From Caviibacter abscessus (GTDB lineage Bacteria; Fusobacteriota; Fusobacteriia; Fusobacteriales; Leptotrichiaceae): a stretch of DNA of 64,000 nt. The stretch's first letter is position 1; each line of letters opens with the position of its first letter. The notes beneath the pieces were generated by a model. That model made no database searches. It was given only the letters and a program-made list of their open reading frames with translations, and was not told the DNA's origin. A program made the translations under genes and the position numbers. This document shows positions 9,423 to 17,783 of this stretch, in pieces. The stretch is from contig NZ_LOQG01000011.1 of assembly GCF_001517835.1 (NCBI RefSeq), positions 170,028 to 234,027 on the forward strand, in the 5' to 3' direction.

Positions 9423-10168
9423 TTGCTAATTCTCCTATTTTTAACTACTGCAATTATACCATAATTTATTATGTAATAAAATGATGAAAGTATATTTAAT
9501 TTTTCATACTTTCTATATATTTCCCATCTTGCCAGTATAACTTTAAATTTATTACTTGATCTTGAGCCGGTAATAACCCTATATTTTGCAAGATTTTTAC
9601 GTAAACCGTAAATATATCCTGTTTTTTTTATTATTTTAAGCCATAATAAATAGTCTTCATTTTTGTTTATTTCATCAAAATACATTTTTCCAATTGAAAA
9701 TGTATCATATATTACCGTTAAACAACCAACATAGTTATTTTTTAACATATCTTGATAACTGATTTTTTCCTTAATATGTATATATCCTATTTTTTCTAAA
9801 TTTTCATTTACTCTTTCATATTCTGTACAACAAATTTCAGCACTATTTTTTTTCATAAACTCAATTTGTTCCATAAGCTTATTTTCAGACCAAATATCAT
9901 CTGAATCAAGAAAAGAAATGTATCTTCCACAAGCTTTTTCAATTCCTATATTTCTTGCACGACATACTCCAACATTCTTTTCTAAATCTATTATTTTTAT
10001 TCTTTCATCATCATACGACTGGCAAATCTTAAGACTTTTATCACTTGATTTATCATTTATTAATATTAGTTCAAAATTCTTATATGTTTGATTTAAAACA
10101 CTTTCTATTGTATTTCTTATATATTTCTCACTATTGTATACGGGTGTTATAATACTAACCTTTTCCAT
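9419..10168 (-). CDS. Family 2 glycosyltransferase
   Basis: A 249-aa GT-A enzyme: N-terminal VSIITPVYNSEKYI, nucleotide strand ELILINDKSSD, and the metal-binding DSDD at about residues 93-96. It likely adds one sugar of the repeat unit on the cytoplasmic side. An upstream in-frame ATG at 10177 sits within the ribosome site, whereas the ATG at 10168 follows AAAGGA by eight bases and gives the typical family N-terminus MEKVSIITPVY, so 10168 is preferred. It overlaps the upstream phosphotransferase gene by 14 bases. Donor and acceptor are unknown. Confidence 0.88.
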   Translation of the reverse strand: MEKVSIITPVYNSEKYIRNTIESVLNQTYKNFELILINDKSSDKSLKICQSYDDERIKIIDLEKNVGVCRARNIGIEKACGRYISFLDSDDIWSENKLMEQIEFMKKNSAEICCTEYERVNENLEKIGYIHIKEKISYQDMLKNNYVGCLTVIYDTFSIGKMYFDEINKNEDYLLWLKIIKKTGYIYGLRKNLAKYRVITGSRSSNKFKVILARWEIYRKYEKLNILSSFYYIINYGIIAVVKNRRISK

Positions 10169-11264
10169 TATACACATCCTTTAATATTCTCTTATAAAGT
10201 CTTTCACAATTTTTATCATCTACATATGAAAAATACTTTCCATATTCTATTTGTTTACTACTAATAATACTTTCAACTACATCGTCAGCATTAAACACAA
10301 CTTCACCGAATAAATTATTTAAATCAACATAAGAACCTATTTTTTCTAAATATTCTTTTTGATCAAACTGATAAAAAATAACTTTTTTTCTCATAAAATA
10401 AAAATCATAAGCAACACTTGAATAATCCGTTATTAGAATATCTGATTTTTTCAATAAATTTGTTACATCTTCATTTTTATCAAGTAAAACTATTCTGTCA
10501 TTATTATTTAAAATCTCTATTTTATCTTGCATTAACTGATGTATATATACTTTTAAATATCTATTATTAGTTTTTAAATAATTTAGTAATTTTTTATTAT
10601 TAATAAACTCATTTATTTTATTAATATATCCACTAATATCACTATAATTTCTCCAAGTAGGCATATATAAAATATCAGAATTTACATTTATTTTTCCATA
10701 TAATCTGTCATATCTTGGATAACCACAAACATACATAGTTTCTTCATTCATTTTCCAATCGTTTACTTTTATATCTTTTTCCAGTTTGCTGTCACAAGGA
10801 TTAAGATTATATGATTTAAGTAATTTATCTATTAATTTTTCATATTTTTTATTCATTGCAGCTCTTTTTTTTAGCCCAACAGTTCCATGATTTAAAAATA
10901 CTTTGTAATTCTTATAATGAAAATAATTAATAAAAGGAACAGCACATAAATATGGTACTATATCCGCTGATATTGAATGAGAAAATAAACTTACCTTTGA
11001 ACTCATAAAGTATAAATAAGATTTATATGAACCTTTAATTAAATAAGGTATATTATTTTTTTCAAAATAATTTCTTAAATTACTATTTTTTTCTACAATC
11101 CAGTAAACATTTTTTCTACGTTTTAATAAAAACTCGTGAATTGCTCTGGCATTATCAACATAAAGTTGACCAGCATTTCCACCTACAAGCCAAATATCTT
11201 CTTTAATTTTACAAAAAGGATAAGTGACAAATGCAAGTATCATATTAAATATTTTTCTAATCAT
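10155..11264 (-). CDS. CDP-glycerol-type glycerophosphotransferase (TagB/TagF family)
   Basis: A 369-aa protein with hallmarks of the CDP-glycerol:glycerophosphotransferase family: LNHGTVGLKKR (about residues 122-132, catalytic His-Gly), YMPTWR (about 201), and LITDYSSVAYDFYF (about 276), which binds the donor phosphate. These enzymes add glycerol phosphate or another polyol phosphate, as in teichoic acids and some Gram-negative capsules. Here, inside a Wzx/Wzy locus, it suggests a phosphodiester-linked substituent or backbone. No glycerol-3-phosphate cytidylyltransferase is in the window. The ATG at 11264 overlaps the previous stop (ATGATTAG) and is preferred to the in-frame TTG at 11276. 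Confidence 0.85.
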   Translation of the reverse strand: MIRKIFNMILAFVTYPFCKIKEDIWLVGGNAGQLYVDNARAIHEFLLKRRKNVYWIVEKNSNLRNYFEKNNIPYLIKGSYKSYLYFMSSKVSLFSHSISADIVPYLCAVPFINYFHYKNYKVFLNHGTVGLKKRAAMNKKYEKLIDKLLKSYNLNPCDSKLEKDIKVNDWKMNEETMYVCGYPRYDRLYGKINVNSDILYMPTWRNYSDISGYINKINEFINNKKLLNYLKTNNRYLKVYIHQLMQDKIEILNNNDRIVLLDKNEDVTNLLKKSDILITDYSSVAYDFYFMRKKVIFYQFDQKEYLEKIGSYVDLNNLFGEVVFNADDVVESIISSKQIEYGKYFSYVDDKNCERLYKRILKDVYNGKG

Positions 11265-12090
11265 TTTTATAACCAAAAAAGCCTGATAGCCTTCCCCTTA
11301 AAACTTCTCCGTGATATTTACCATGTTTTGAAATTAAACAACCGCCTATACTTCTAATTATCTTATTTAAAAATTTAAAAATGTATAAATAATTTTTTCT
11401 GTAAATAACTTCTTTTTTACAAAGAGCTCCATAGCCTCTTGCATAGTTATACGCTCTATTTAAATCATCATAATTTCCTTTTTTTGCAGGGTGATAAATT
11501 ATATCATTTGCAAAATACTCTCCCTTATATCCTTTATGAAGTAGAGTTAAAATATAGTCTGTTTCTTCTCCACTTCCAAAAATAGAGCCTACTCCCAATT
11601 TATTGTCAAATAAATATATATCATCTTCTTTTATATTCACAAAAAAAGTTATTGATTTAACAGTCTTTTCAACATTTCCTATTTTTATTTCACAGTCGTT
11701 TTCAAACATTACTCCTGTACCATAATTTTTACCTTTTTCAAGAGTTCTGCAAGAATAAATATGCCTTTGTTTATCTATTAAATAATTTACTACTTTTTGC
11801 AGTGTATCGGGAGCATAAGTACAATCATCATCAGGAAAACCTATTATTTCTCCGCTTCTATAAAATAAACCTTTGTTTCTATTTATACTTATTCCTAATA
11901 CATCACTTTTTATATATTTTATTTCTATTTTACCTAAATATTTATCAATTATTTCCTTTATCTCATTACTTTTATTTTGATCAATTACAATTAATTCAAA
12001 ATTTTTATATGTTTGAGAAAGTAAACTATCAAGAAATAACTCTAAATCGTCTGTTCTATTAAGAGTAGGTAAAATAAGTGAAATTTTCAT
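11257..12090 (-). CDS. Family 2 glycosyltransferase
   Basis: A 277-aa GT2 enzyme: ISLILPTLNRTDDLE at the N-terminus, LIVIDQNKSN, and an acidic FPDDDC metal site at about residues 92-97. It has no membrane segment. It is the first gene after an internal promoter (12120-12147), so the downstream half of the locus, including the initiating transferase, can be transcribed apart from the upstream half. Sugar specificity is unknown. Start at ATG 12090, eight bases after AGGACGGG. Confidence 0.87.
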   Translation of the reverse strand: MKISLILPTLNRTDDLELFLDSLLSQTYKNFELIVIDQNKSNEIKEIIDKYLGKIEIKYIKSDVLGISINRNKGLFYRSGEIIGFPDDDCTYAPDTLQKVVNYLIDKQRHIYSCRTLEKGKNYGTGVMFENDCEIKIGNVEKTVKSITFFVNIKEDDIYLFDNKLGVGSIFGSGEETDYILTLLHKGYKGEYFANDIIYHPAKKGNYDDLNRAYNYARGYGALCKKEVIYRKNYLYIFKFLNKIIRSIGGCLISKHGKYHGEVLRGRLSGFFGYKND

Positions 12091-12119
12091 TATATATCCC
12101 GTCCTTTTTATTTTACTAT

Positions 12120-12147
12120 ATTATACACTGTGTAAATTTTTTTTCAA
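12120..12147 (-). promoter_or_regulatory. Sigma-70-type promoter inside the polysaccharide locus
   Basis: Minus-strand TTGAAA (12147-12142), a 16-base spacer, and TATAAT (12125-12120), with the GT2 start codon about 30 bases downstream. It falls in the only large gap of the locus. Confidence 0.6.
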
Positions 12148-12165
12148 TAGCTTGCACCATTTTGA

Positions 12166-12460
12166 TTAATTTATTTTAATATATTTTGTTAAACGGCCAT
12201 TTCCAATAATAGTAAAGTTTACTATGTAGTCATAATTTTCATATATAATGTCTAGTACACATCTATATCCTTATGACATTCTCCTTTTATCGCAGCCATT
12301 ATATCAAATTTAGCTTAGATAAATCGATAATGGCGAGAATAATCTCGCCAAAATTTTATCATTGTATAACATGTACATTCTCATTTTCTAAATAATTTTT
12401 TTGTTATATTTATCTTCAAATCCAAATATATGGTGCTCTCTTTTTTTTATTTCATAAACT
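12166..12460 (-). pseudogene. Decayed coding remnant, possibly a glycosyltransferase
   Basis: A roughly 300-base gap holds no intact gene. One minus-strand frame ending at the TAA at 12166 reads VLDIIYENYDYIV then NFTIIGNGRLTKYIK, which resembles the ...(I/V)IG(N/D)G(P/R)L... donor-site strand of GT4 glycosyltransferases. The same frame further upstream is broken by several stops yet contains coding-like stretches such as REHHIFGFEDKYNKK. The neighbouring frame reads AKFDIMAAIKGECHKDIDVY before a stop. I interpret this as the wreck of one or more glycosyltransferase genes lost from the locus. The identity is a guess from a short match. Confidence 0.35.
12331..12350. repeat. GC-rich perfect hairpin in the locus gap
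   Basis: TGGCGAGA / TCTCGCCA with a 4-base loop: an 8-bp perfect stem in very AT-rich surroundings. No T-run follows on either strand, so it is not a standard terminator. It may be an old terminator for the GT32 gene or a relic of a mobile-element end. Confidence 0.4.
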
Positions 12461-13177
12461 CTAATACCCTTTTATCCATACTCTAAGTATTATCTTTGCT
12501 TTTTTTAAAACTTTTTTTATACCTTTTAAATGCTTGGTTTCTAAAAACAATTTATTTTTTAAATTACTCCAGCTCGCATTCCACCAGTGTATTGCTACAG
12601 TTTTATTTGTAATAACATTAGGCGTAAATATTTCATTTAATCCAAATGGATAAAAATATTCTTTTTCAAACAATAATATTTTTTCATTTTTATCAAAATT
12701 ATTTTCTTTGATAATTGTAGTTAATATTTTAGGTATGGTCCAAAGTGCAAAATTATATATTTTATCATTATAAAAATTAAGTAGTTCTTTTAAAATTTCA
12801 CTATTTTTTTTAGCACCATATAATCCAACACCTAAATATTCATCACTTTCATATCCTATAAAAAAATCATATTTTAAATATTCATCAATAGGCTTTAAAA
12901 GTTGCATATCTATGTCTAAATATATACCTCCATTTTCATAAAGTACCACTGTTCGTATATAGTCACTACAATATGCCCACATTTTTTTTTCAAAACATTC
13001 ATTAAAAAACTTATTTTTCTTTCTATGATACTCAATATCAAAATTACTTTCATTAATTTCTATTATTTCATAGTCTTTTAGATACATTTTCCATGACTCA
13101 TAACATTTATTAAAAATTTCAGGTTTTTTAGCATTTCCTATCCAAACATAATAAGCTTTTTTAGGTATTGTTTCCAT
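12461..13177 (-). CDS. Family 32 glycosyltransferase (capsular DXD type)
   Basis: A 238-aa protein that begins IPKKAYYVWIGNAKKP and carries the GT32 core: ...AYCSDYIRTVVLYENGG then IYLDID, where the DXD (about residues 86-88) binds the metal and nucleotide sugar. Enzymes of this family add Man, Gal or GlcNAc in capsules and surface glycans. The ATG lies within the last codons of the preceding wzy gene (17-base overlap). It is the last intact gene before the decayed gap, so the original unit may have continued. Confidence 0.85.
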   Translation of the reverse strand: METIPKKAYYVWIGNAKKPEIFNKCYESWKMYLKDYEIIEINESNFDIEYHRKKNKFFNECFEKKMWAYCSDYIRTVVLYENGGIYLDIDMQLLKPIDEYLKYDFFIGYESDEYLGVGLYGAKKNSEILKELLNFYNDKIYNFALWTIPKILTTIIKENNFDKNEKILLFEKEYFYPFGLNEIFTPNVITNKTVAIHWWNASWSNLKNKLFLETKHLKGIKKVLKKAKIILRVWIKGY

Positions 13178-14495
13178 TTTTATACACCACCTTATAAAAT
13201 ATTATATATATTATTGAATAAGTTAATAAAAACATAAGTAATCCACCGCCAAAAAGAGAACCTCTAGGTATATAGAAAATATTTGGCACTATATACACAG
13301 ATAACATAAGTAAATATCTATTTTGACCTACTTTAGTTTCATAGTAAGTTATAAAATATCCTAATAATATAAATATTAGGATCATAGCAACATAACCTAA
13401 AAGATAAGATTCTGCTATAAAACTTGAACCTATCCCTTCACCTTTTAAATATGATACTTTATCCAAATTATATGTCAGTACATCTGCAAGAGAATTTGTC
13501 GTATTTAATGCTTCAAAACCTTGACCTTTAAATCCGAATAACCCCTGTAATATATATGGTTTGTTAGGTATTTTTTCATGTATATCTATTGTATAACCTA
13601 AAACTAAATAACTTACTCCTTGTGAAAAAAGAAAATCTAAAAATCCTTGTATAAGTTTAAAAGAAAATATTGTTTTTTCTCTAAAATTTACTAATATTTG
13701 TGAAAATATAGCAACAAATGAAAATAATTTTAACATGTATTTAAAATTTATTTTAATTCCATACTGTCTTTTATATAGCCAAAGTATAAATAAAAGTTGA
13801 GTTAAAAATATGGCTCTTGCTCCTTTTAAGGAATCTACAAATTTTACCAATAAATATATAGTAGAATATATTTTAAATTCGTTTTTGGTAGGGATAGCCG
13901 TTAAAAATAGGATAAATGCTATAGTCATAAGTGTTCCACTACCCATTGTGTAAATAGGATATTCTATATTTTTTAAAACACCTGTATAATATGCACTGTA
14001 ACCTAAACTTAATATGTATCTAAACTGTATTAAAAGTTTAATAACAAGCATTGGCATTGATATTAAAAATATTAATTTTGATATTTTTATTACTCTTTCA
14101 TTTCTTGAAATAGTAAAATTAAATTTTATGTCATTTGTATTTACAAATATTAAAAATCCAAGTTGAACAAACAGTATTACTAAAAGAAAAACATGTAATA
14201 TTTCAATTTTTACACTCTCGGTAAAATAATAATTTGCAAATTTCGTAGCCCAACCAAAACTTGAATGCCCCAATAAATCTAAAAACATTCTGCTAAAATT
14301 AAATAAACCTAATGTATACAAAAATATCATATAAACATTAAGAAATGATAAATAATATTTTGTATGTATTAAAGTATATATATATACTGCCGAAACCAAC
14401 AGTTCTAAATGTTTTATTTCTGAAAATAAATTAAATACCAAAATTGATAAAATAATTACTATTATATGCCCATATAAACTTTGTTTTTTAGTCAT
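13161..14495 (-). CDS. Wzy-type polysaccharide polymerase
   Basis: A 444-aa integral membrane protein with about 11-12 hydrophobic segments and a large loop near the C-terminus (about residues 325-375, containing GLFGFKGQGFEALNTTNSLAD). Layout and place between wzx and glycosyltransferases fit an O-antigen/capsule repeat-unit polymerase, which joins lipid-linked repeats on the periplasmic side. Wzy proteins share little sequence, so the call rests on topology and context. Ribosome site AAAGG(A) precedes ATG 14495; the GT2 gene upstream ends nine bases before it. Confidence 0.8.
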   Translation of the reverse strand: MTKKQSLYGHIIVIILSILVFNLFSEIKHLELLVSAVYIYTLIHTKYYLSFLNVYMIFLYTLGLFNFSRMFLDLLGHSSFGWATKFANYYFTESVKIEILHVFLLVILFVQLGFLIFVNTNDIKFNFTISRNERVIKISKLIFLISMPMLVIKLLIQFRYILSLGYSAYYTGVLKNIEYPIYTMGSGTLMTIAFILFLTAIPTKNEFKIYSTIYLLVKFVDSLKGARAIFLTQLLFILWLYKRQYGIKINFKYMLKLFSFVAIFSQILVNFREKTIFSFKLIQGFLDFLFSQGVSYLVLGYTIDIHEKIPNKPYILQGLFGFKGQGFEALNTTNSLADVLTYNLDKVSYLKGEGIGSSFIAESYLLGYVAMILIFILLGYFITYYETKVGQNRYLLMLSVYIVPNIFYIPRGSLFGGGLLMFLLTYSIIYIIFYKVVYKNGNNT

Positions 14496-14504
14496 TGTAT
14501 TCCT

Positions 14505-15356
14505 TTACCTTTTCATTTTATATTTTAAATACATATATATCCCTACAGGTAGTGCCAATATAGTACATAGTTTTGCATTGGAATCTTTTAAAATCTTAAA
14601 AAAACTATATCTAGCTATTAAACTGAATTTAATATATCTTGCGGCAATTACTATATTTTTACTATGGTAAAACATATCATTATAGTAAAGTGCTTGACCT
14701 TTAGGATTTGAAGTTAGAAGTTTGTCATATTTTGATGTTAGACCATTTTCTAAGTATTCTTTTATTTCTAAATATTCATTTAAGCAAAGCATTTCATAAT
14801 CTCTTGCTATTTTATTATATAAATATGCTTCCGTTGTAAACTTTTCATTTTCAAATACTTTAAATCTATATTTTTTAAGTATTTCCAATTTAAAGCATAA
14901 ACCTTTGTCCCCAGTTACTTTGTATTTATTATATATATCAAAATGATTAGCTCTTTTTACATTAAATTTTGTGCCTATAATATCCCCGTTTTCATATTTT
15001 GATAAATAGGCAAGTCCTGCAATTTTTTCATCGGATTTATCAAGTATCTTTTTTATTTTATAAAGAGCATCGCTTGTATAATAATCATCTGAATCAAGAC
15101 AAATAAAATATTTCGTATCGGCAATTTCTATTGCATCGTTATATGCTCTTTGTTTTCCTGCATTAGATTTATAAATATACTTAACATCAAGTCCTATAAA
15201 ATCTTTAATAATTTCTTTTGTACCATCTCTTGAACCATCGTCTATTATAAGCCAAGTAAAATCTTTATACGTTTGCTCAAGAAGATTATCATAAAGTCTT
15301 TTTAACTTATCTTTTCTATTATACGTAGGAGTAAAGATTGTAAATATTTTATCCAA
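14505..15356 (-). CDS. Family 2 glycosyltransferase with TTG start
   Basis: A 283-aa GT2 enzyme: FTIFTPTYNRKDKLKRL, WLIIDDGSRDGT, and the CLDSDDYY metal site (about residues 91-98). A weakly hydrophobic stretch near the C-terminus (about 262-278) may bind the membrane. Translation starts at TTG 15356: a perfect AAGGAGGT lies at 15370-15363 with six bases of spacing, and there is no nearby ATG that keeps the conserved N-terminus. The first 55 bases therefore overlap the end of wzx in another frame. It likely adds one sugar of the repeat unit. Confidence 0.87.
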   Translation of the reverse strand: MDKIFTIFTPTYNRKDKLKRLYDNLLEQTYKDFTWLIIDDGSRDGTKEIIKDFIGLDVKYIYKSNAGKQRAYNDAIEIADTKYFICLDSDDYYTSDALYKIKKILDKSDEKIAGLAYLSKYENGDIIGTKFNVKRANHFDIYNKYKVTGDKGLCFKLEILKKYRFKVFENEKFTTEAYLYNKIARDYEMLCLNEYLEIKEYLENGLTSKYDKLLTSNPKGQALYYNDMFYHSKNIVIAARYIKFSLIARYSFFKILKDSNAKLCTILALPVGIYMYLKYKMKR

Positions 15357-16738
15357 GATTTTACCTCCTTATATGTTAATAAAACAGCAATTACAATATA
15401 TATTAATTTTAATAAAATAATATTTATACTTATTTTAGCAATTGCAAGATACCAAATTAATGGATTAAATGCAATAAATAGGTATTTTAATAAATTAAAA
15501 TAATTAAATTCTATATCAAACCATTTTTTTATTAAATAAAGCTCTAATATATCCCTTATTAAAAATGCAATAAGTGTTGTAAGTGATGCAATTATTACTG
15601 CATATTGTGGATATATAGGTATAAATATCACATTAAGAACAACGTTTATTACAAGAGATAATAAAGTAAAATATATTATATATGCACTTTTTTCATTATA
15701 ATGAAAATAATAATCAAGTGCATAAAGTGCTTGTGCCATAACAGCTGTTAAAACTATCGGCATATATAATACTGCTTGTTTATAGTGTGGTGGAAATATT
15801 AAAGTTATTGCTTCATTTGCAAAAAGTGTACCAATTACACAAAAAAACATTAATATTGCTAAGAAATTTTCAAGTTTTTTACTTGATGCTTTTATATTCT
15901 CATATAAAACAGGAGTAAAAGCACCCACAAAAGAACTTGTTATAATTCCTAAAACTCTTGAACCAGTATATGCTAAAGTGTAAGCTCCTATAACTGCAAG
16001 TGAAATGTTAAATTTTGAAAGTATCAATCTATCACTAAAATTTACTAATTGATCTGTAAGTTCTATAAATATTAACGGAATCCCGTTATACAAAGAATAA
16101 GTCAAATAATTTTTTGAAAATTTTGGTTTTACTGTTTTAAAATATTCAATATAAAAATATACAAACAACGTAAAAACAGCTATTAAATTAGCCAGTTGAT
16201 TGCCAAATACTCCAAGTCCTAGTTTTTTAATAAAAAATATCGCTAAAAAATAATTAGTAAAAAATGATATTAATGATCCAACAGCCACTCTAAAGTAATT
16301 TCTTTTCATTCTAAACAAAGTTAATGCAATATTATTAAACGCATTTACCATTGAAATCATTATTGATATTAATATTAATGTATAATTTACTGATACTATG
16401 TATAAAAATATTTTTTTTGATATTGGCAAAAATAATATTGCCATAACAAATAGGCAAAGTATAAATATACTAAATATTATTGTGAAATTAAAAGAGCCTA
16501 ATTCATTTTCATTATCTTTTAAATCAACATACTTTTTCATGGAAACGTTATAAAAACCTAAACCCAAAATTATTGTAAATATTGTTGTAATTGGTGATAA
16601 AATCCCTATAATTCCATATTCTTGTGCTGTTAAAATTCTGGTCATTATAGGTAGAAAAACAAGTCCACCAAGTTTTGTTATAACATTTGCACTTGTATAA
16701 ACTAATGTACCTTTTAAAAGGCTATCTTTATTATTCAT
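15302..16738 (-). CDS. Wzx-type repeat-unit flippase
   Basis: A 478-aa protein of the polysaccharide transporter (MOP) superfamily with about 12-14 membrane helices. The N-terminus (LLKGTLVYTSANVITKLGGL then VFLPIMTRILTAQEYGIIGI) is typical of these flippases. It moves undecaprenyl-linked repeat units across the inner membrane for Wzy. The ATG overlaps the stop of manC by eight bases; its own 3' end carries the ribosome site and start of the next GT2 gene. Confidence 0.92.
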   Translation of the reverse strand: MNNKDSLLKGTLVYTSANVITKLGGLVFLPIMTRILTAQEYGIIGILSPITTIFTIILGLGFYNVSMKKYVDLKDNENELGSFNFTIIFSIFILCLFVMAILFLPISKKIFLYIVSVNYTLILISIMISMVNAFNNIALTLFRMKRNYFRVAVGSLISFFTNYFLAIFFIKKLGLGVFGNQLANLIAVFTLFVYFYIEYFKTVKPKFSKNYLTYSLYNGIPLIFIELTDQLVNFSDRLILSKFNISLAVIGAYTLAYTGSRVLGIITSSFVGAFTPVLYENIKASSKKLENFLAILMFFCVIGTLFANEAITLIFPPHYKQAVLYMPIVLTAVMAQALYALDYYFHYNEKSAYIIYFTLLSLVINVVLNVIFIPIYPQYAVIIASLTTLIAFLIRDILELYLIKKWFDIEFNYFNLLKYLFIAFNPLIWYLAIAKISINIILLKLIYIVIAVLLTYKEVKSWIKYLQSLLLRIIEKIS

Positions 16739-17717
16739 TTATAAGTCCTGATATTTTTTTTATTTCCTGTCCTTTTTCTCTAGGACATATTAATAATTTA
16801 TCTTCAGTATTTACAATTATTAAATCATCAATACCTACTACTGCTATAATTTTACCTTCTTGTTCATTTATAACAATATTTTTACTACTGTTTAATGAAA
16901 CATATTTTGTATCGCCTCTTACTATACTACCTGTATCATCTTTATCAAATACTTTTTCAAGTGAATTAAAGCTTCCAACATCGTTCCATTTAAAATCAAC
17001 AGCTATAACTTTGGCAATTTTTGTTTTTTCCATAACTGCAATGTCTATTGAAACAGGATTTAATTGTTCAAATTTATCATCATAAAGTAAGTAATAATGT
17101 TCTGGTAGATATCTTTTTATCTCATCTAACATTACGCTTGCTTTTACAAAAAACATACCACTATTCCATAAATAATTTTTTGATTCAAAATATCTTTCAG
17201 CAATATCTATATTAGGTTTTTCTCTAAATGCTAAAACATCTTCTCCTCTATATTCAATATATCCGTACGCAGTTTCAGGATAAGTGGGTTTAATTCCCAT
17301 AGTTACTATATAGCCATTATCAGCTATATCATATGCTTTTTTTACATAATTTTTAAATTTATCCATATCTTCTATCAAATGATCTGAAGGATAAATACTT
17401 ACAATTACATCTTCCTTATATTTTTTTAGTATATTCATAACTGAATATCCAATACAAGCTGCTGTATCTTTTGCCATTGGCTCAATTATAATATTAGTAA
17501 AATCTGGTAAAATTTCATTTATTATTTTACTGTACTTTTTACTTGTTACAATATATATATTTTCTTTTTCAGTAACTAAAGCTACTCTATCAATAGTTTG
17601 CTCAAGCATAGTTTTATCTGAAATTAATTTTAAAAATTGTTTAGGTTTATCTTTTGTTGATAAAGGCCAAAATCTTGTTCCTGAACCACCAGCCATTATT
17701 AAAGCAACCTTTTTCAT
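16731..17717 (-). CDS. manC: Mannose-1-phosphate guanylyltransferase
   Basis: Makes GDP-mannose from Man-1-P and GTP. This is a 328-aa single-domain enzyme: N-terminal LIMAGGSGTRFWPLS with KPKQFLKL (nucleotide and catalytic loop), VSIYPSDHL, FREKPN at about residue 165 and NYLWNSGMFF. It lacks the C-terminal isomerase cupin found in bifunctional ManC. An upstream in-frame start would add 16 residues, but the ATG at 17717 follows GGGAG by eight bases and gives the family N-terminus. First gene of the polysaccharide run, so GDP-Man (or a derived GDP-sugar) is probably a donor. No gmd or fcl is nearby. Confidence 0.93.
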   Translation of the reverse strand: MKKVALIMAGGSGTRFWPLSTKDKPKQFLKLISDKTMLEQTIDRVALVTEKENIYIVTSKKYSKIINEILPDFTNIIIEPMAKDTAACIGYSVMNILKKYKEDVIVSIYPSDHLIEDMDKFKNYVKKAYDIADNGYIVTMGIKPTYPETAYGYIEYRGEDVLAFREKPNIDIAERYFESKNYLWNSGMFFVKASVMLDEIKRYLPEHYYLLYDDKFEQLNPVSIDIAVMEKTKIAKVIAVDFKWNDVGSFNSLEKVFDKDDTGSIVRGDTKYVSLNSSKNIVINEQEGKIIAVVGIDDLIIVNTEDKLLICPREKGQEIKKISGLINE

Positions 17718-17752
17718 TAATCTTTCTCCCTTAAAAATGGTATATAAGCAAA

Positions 17753-17778
17753 ACTGATGCAGCAAAGACTACATCAGT
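17753..17778 (-). terminator. Weak hairpin between leuS and manC
   Basis: ACTGATG (17778-17772) pairs with CATCAGT (17759-17753). Only three U follow before GCUUAU, so it would terminate poorly and may allow read-through from leuS into the polysaccharide genes. Confidence 0.45.
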
Positions 17779-17783
17779 AAAAC

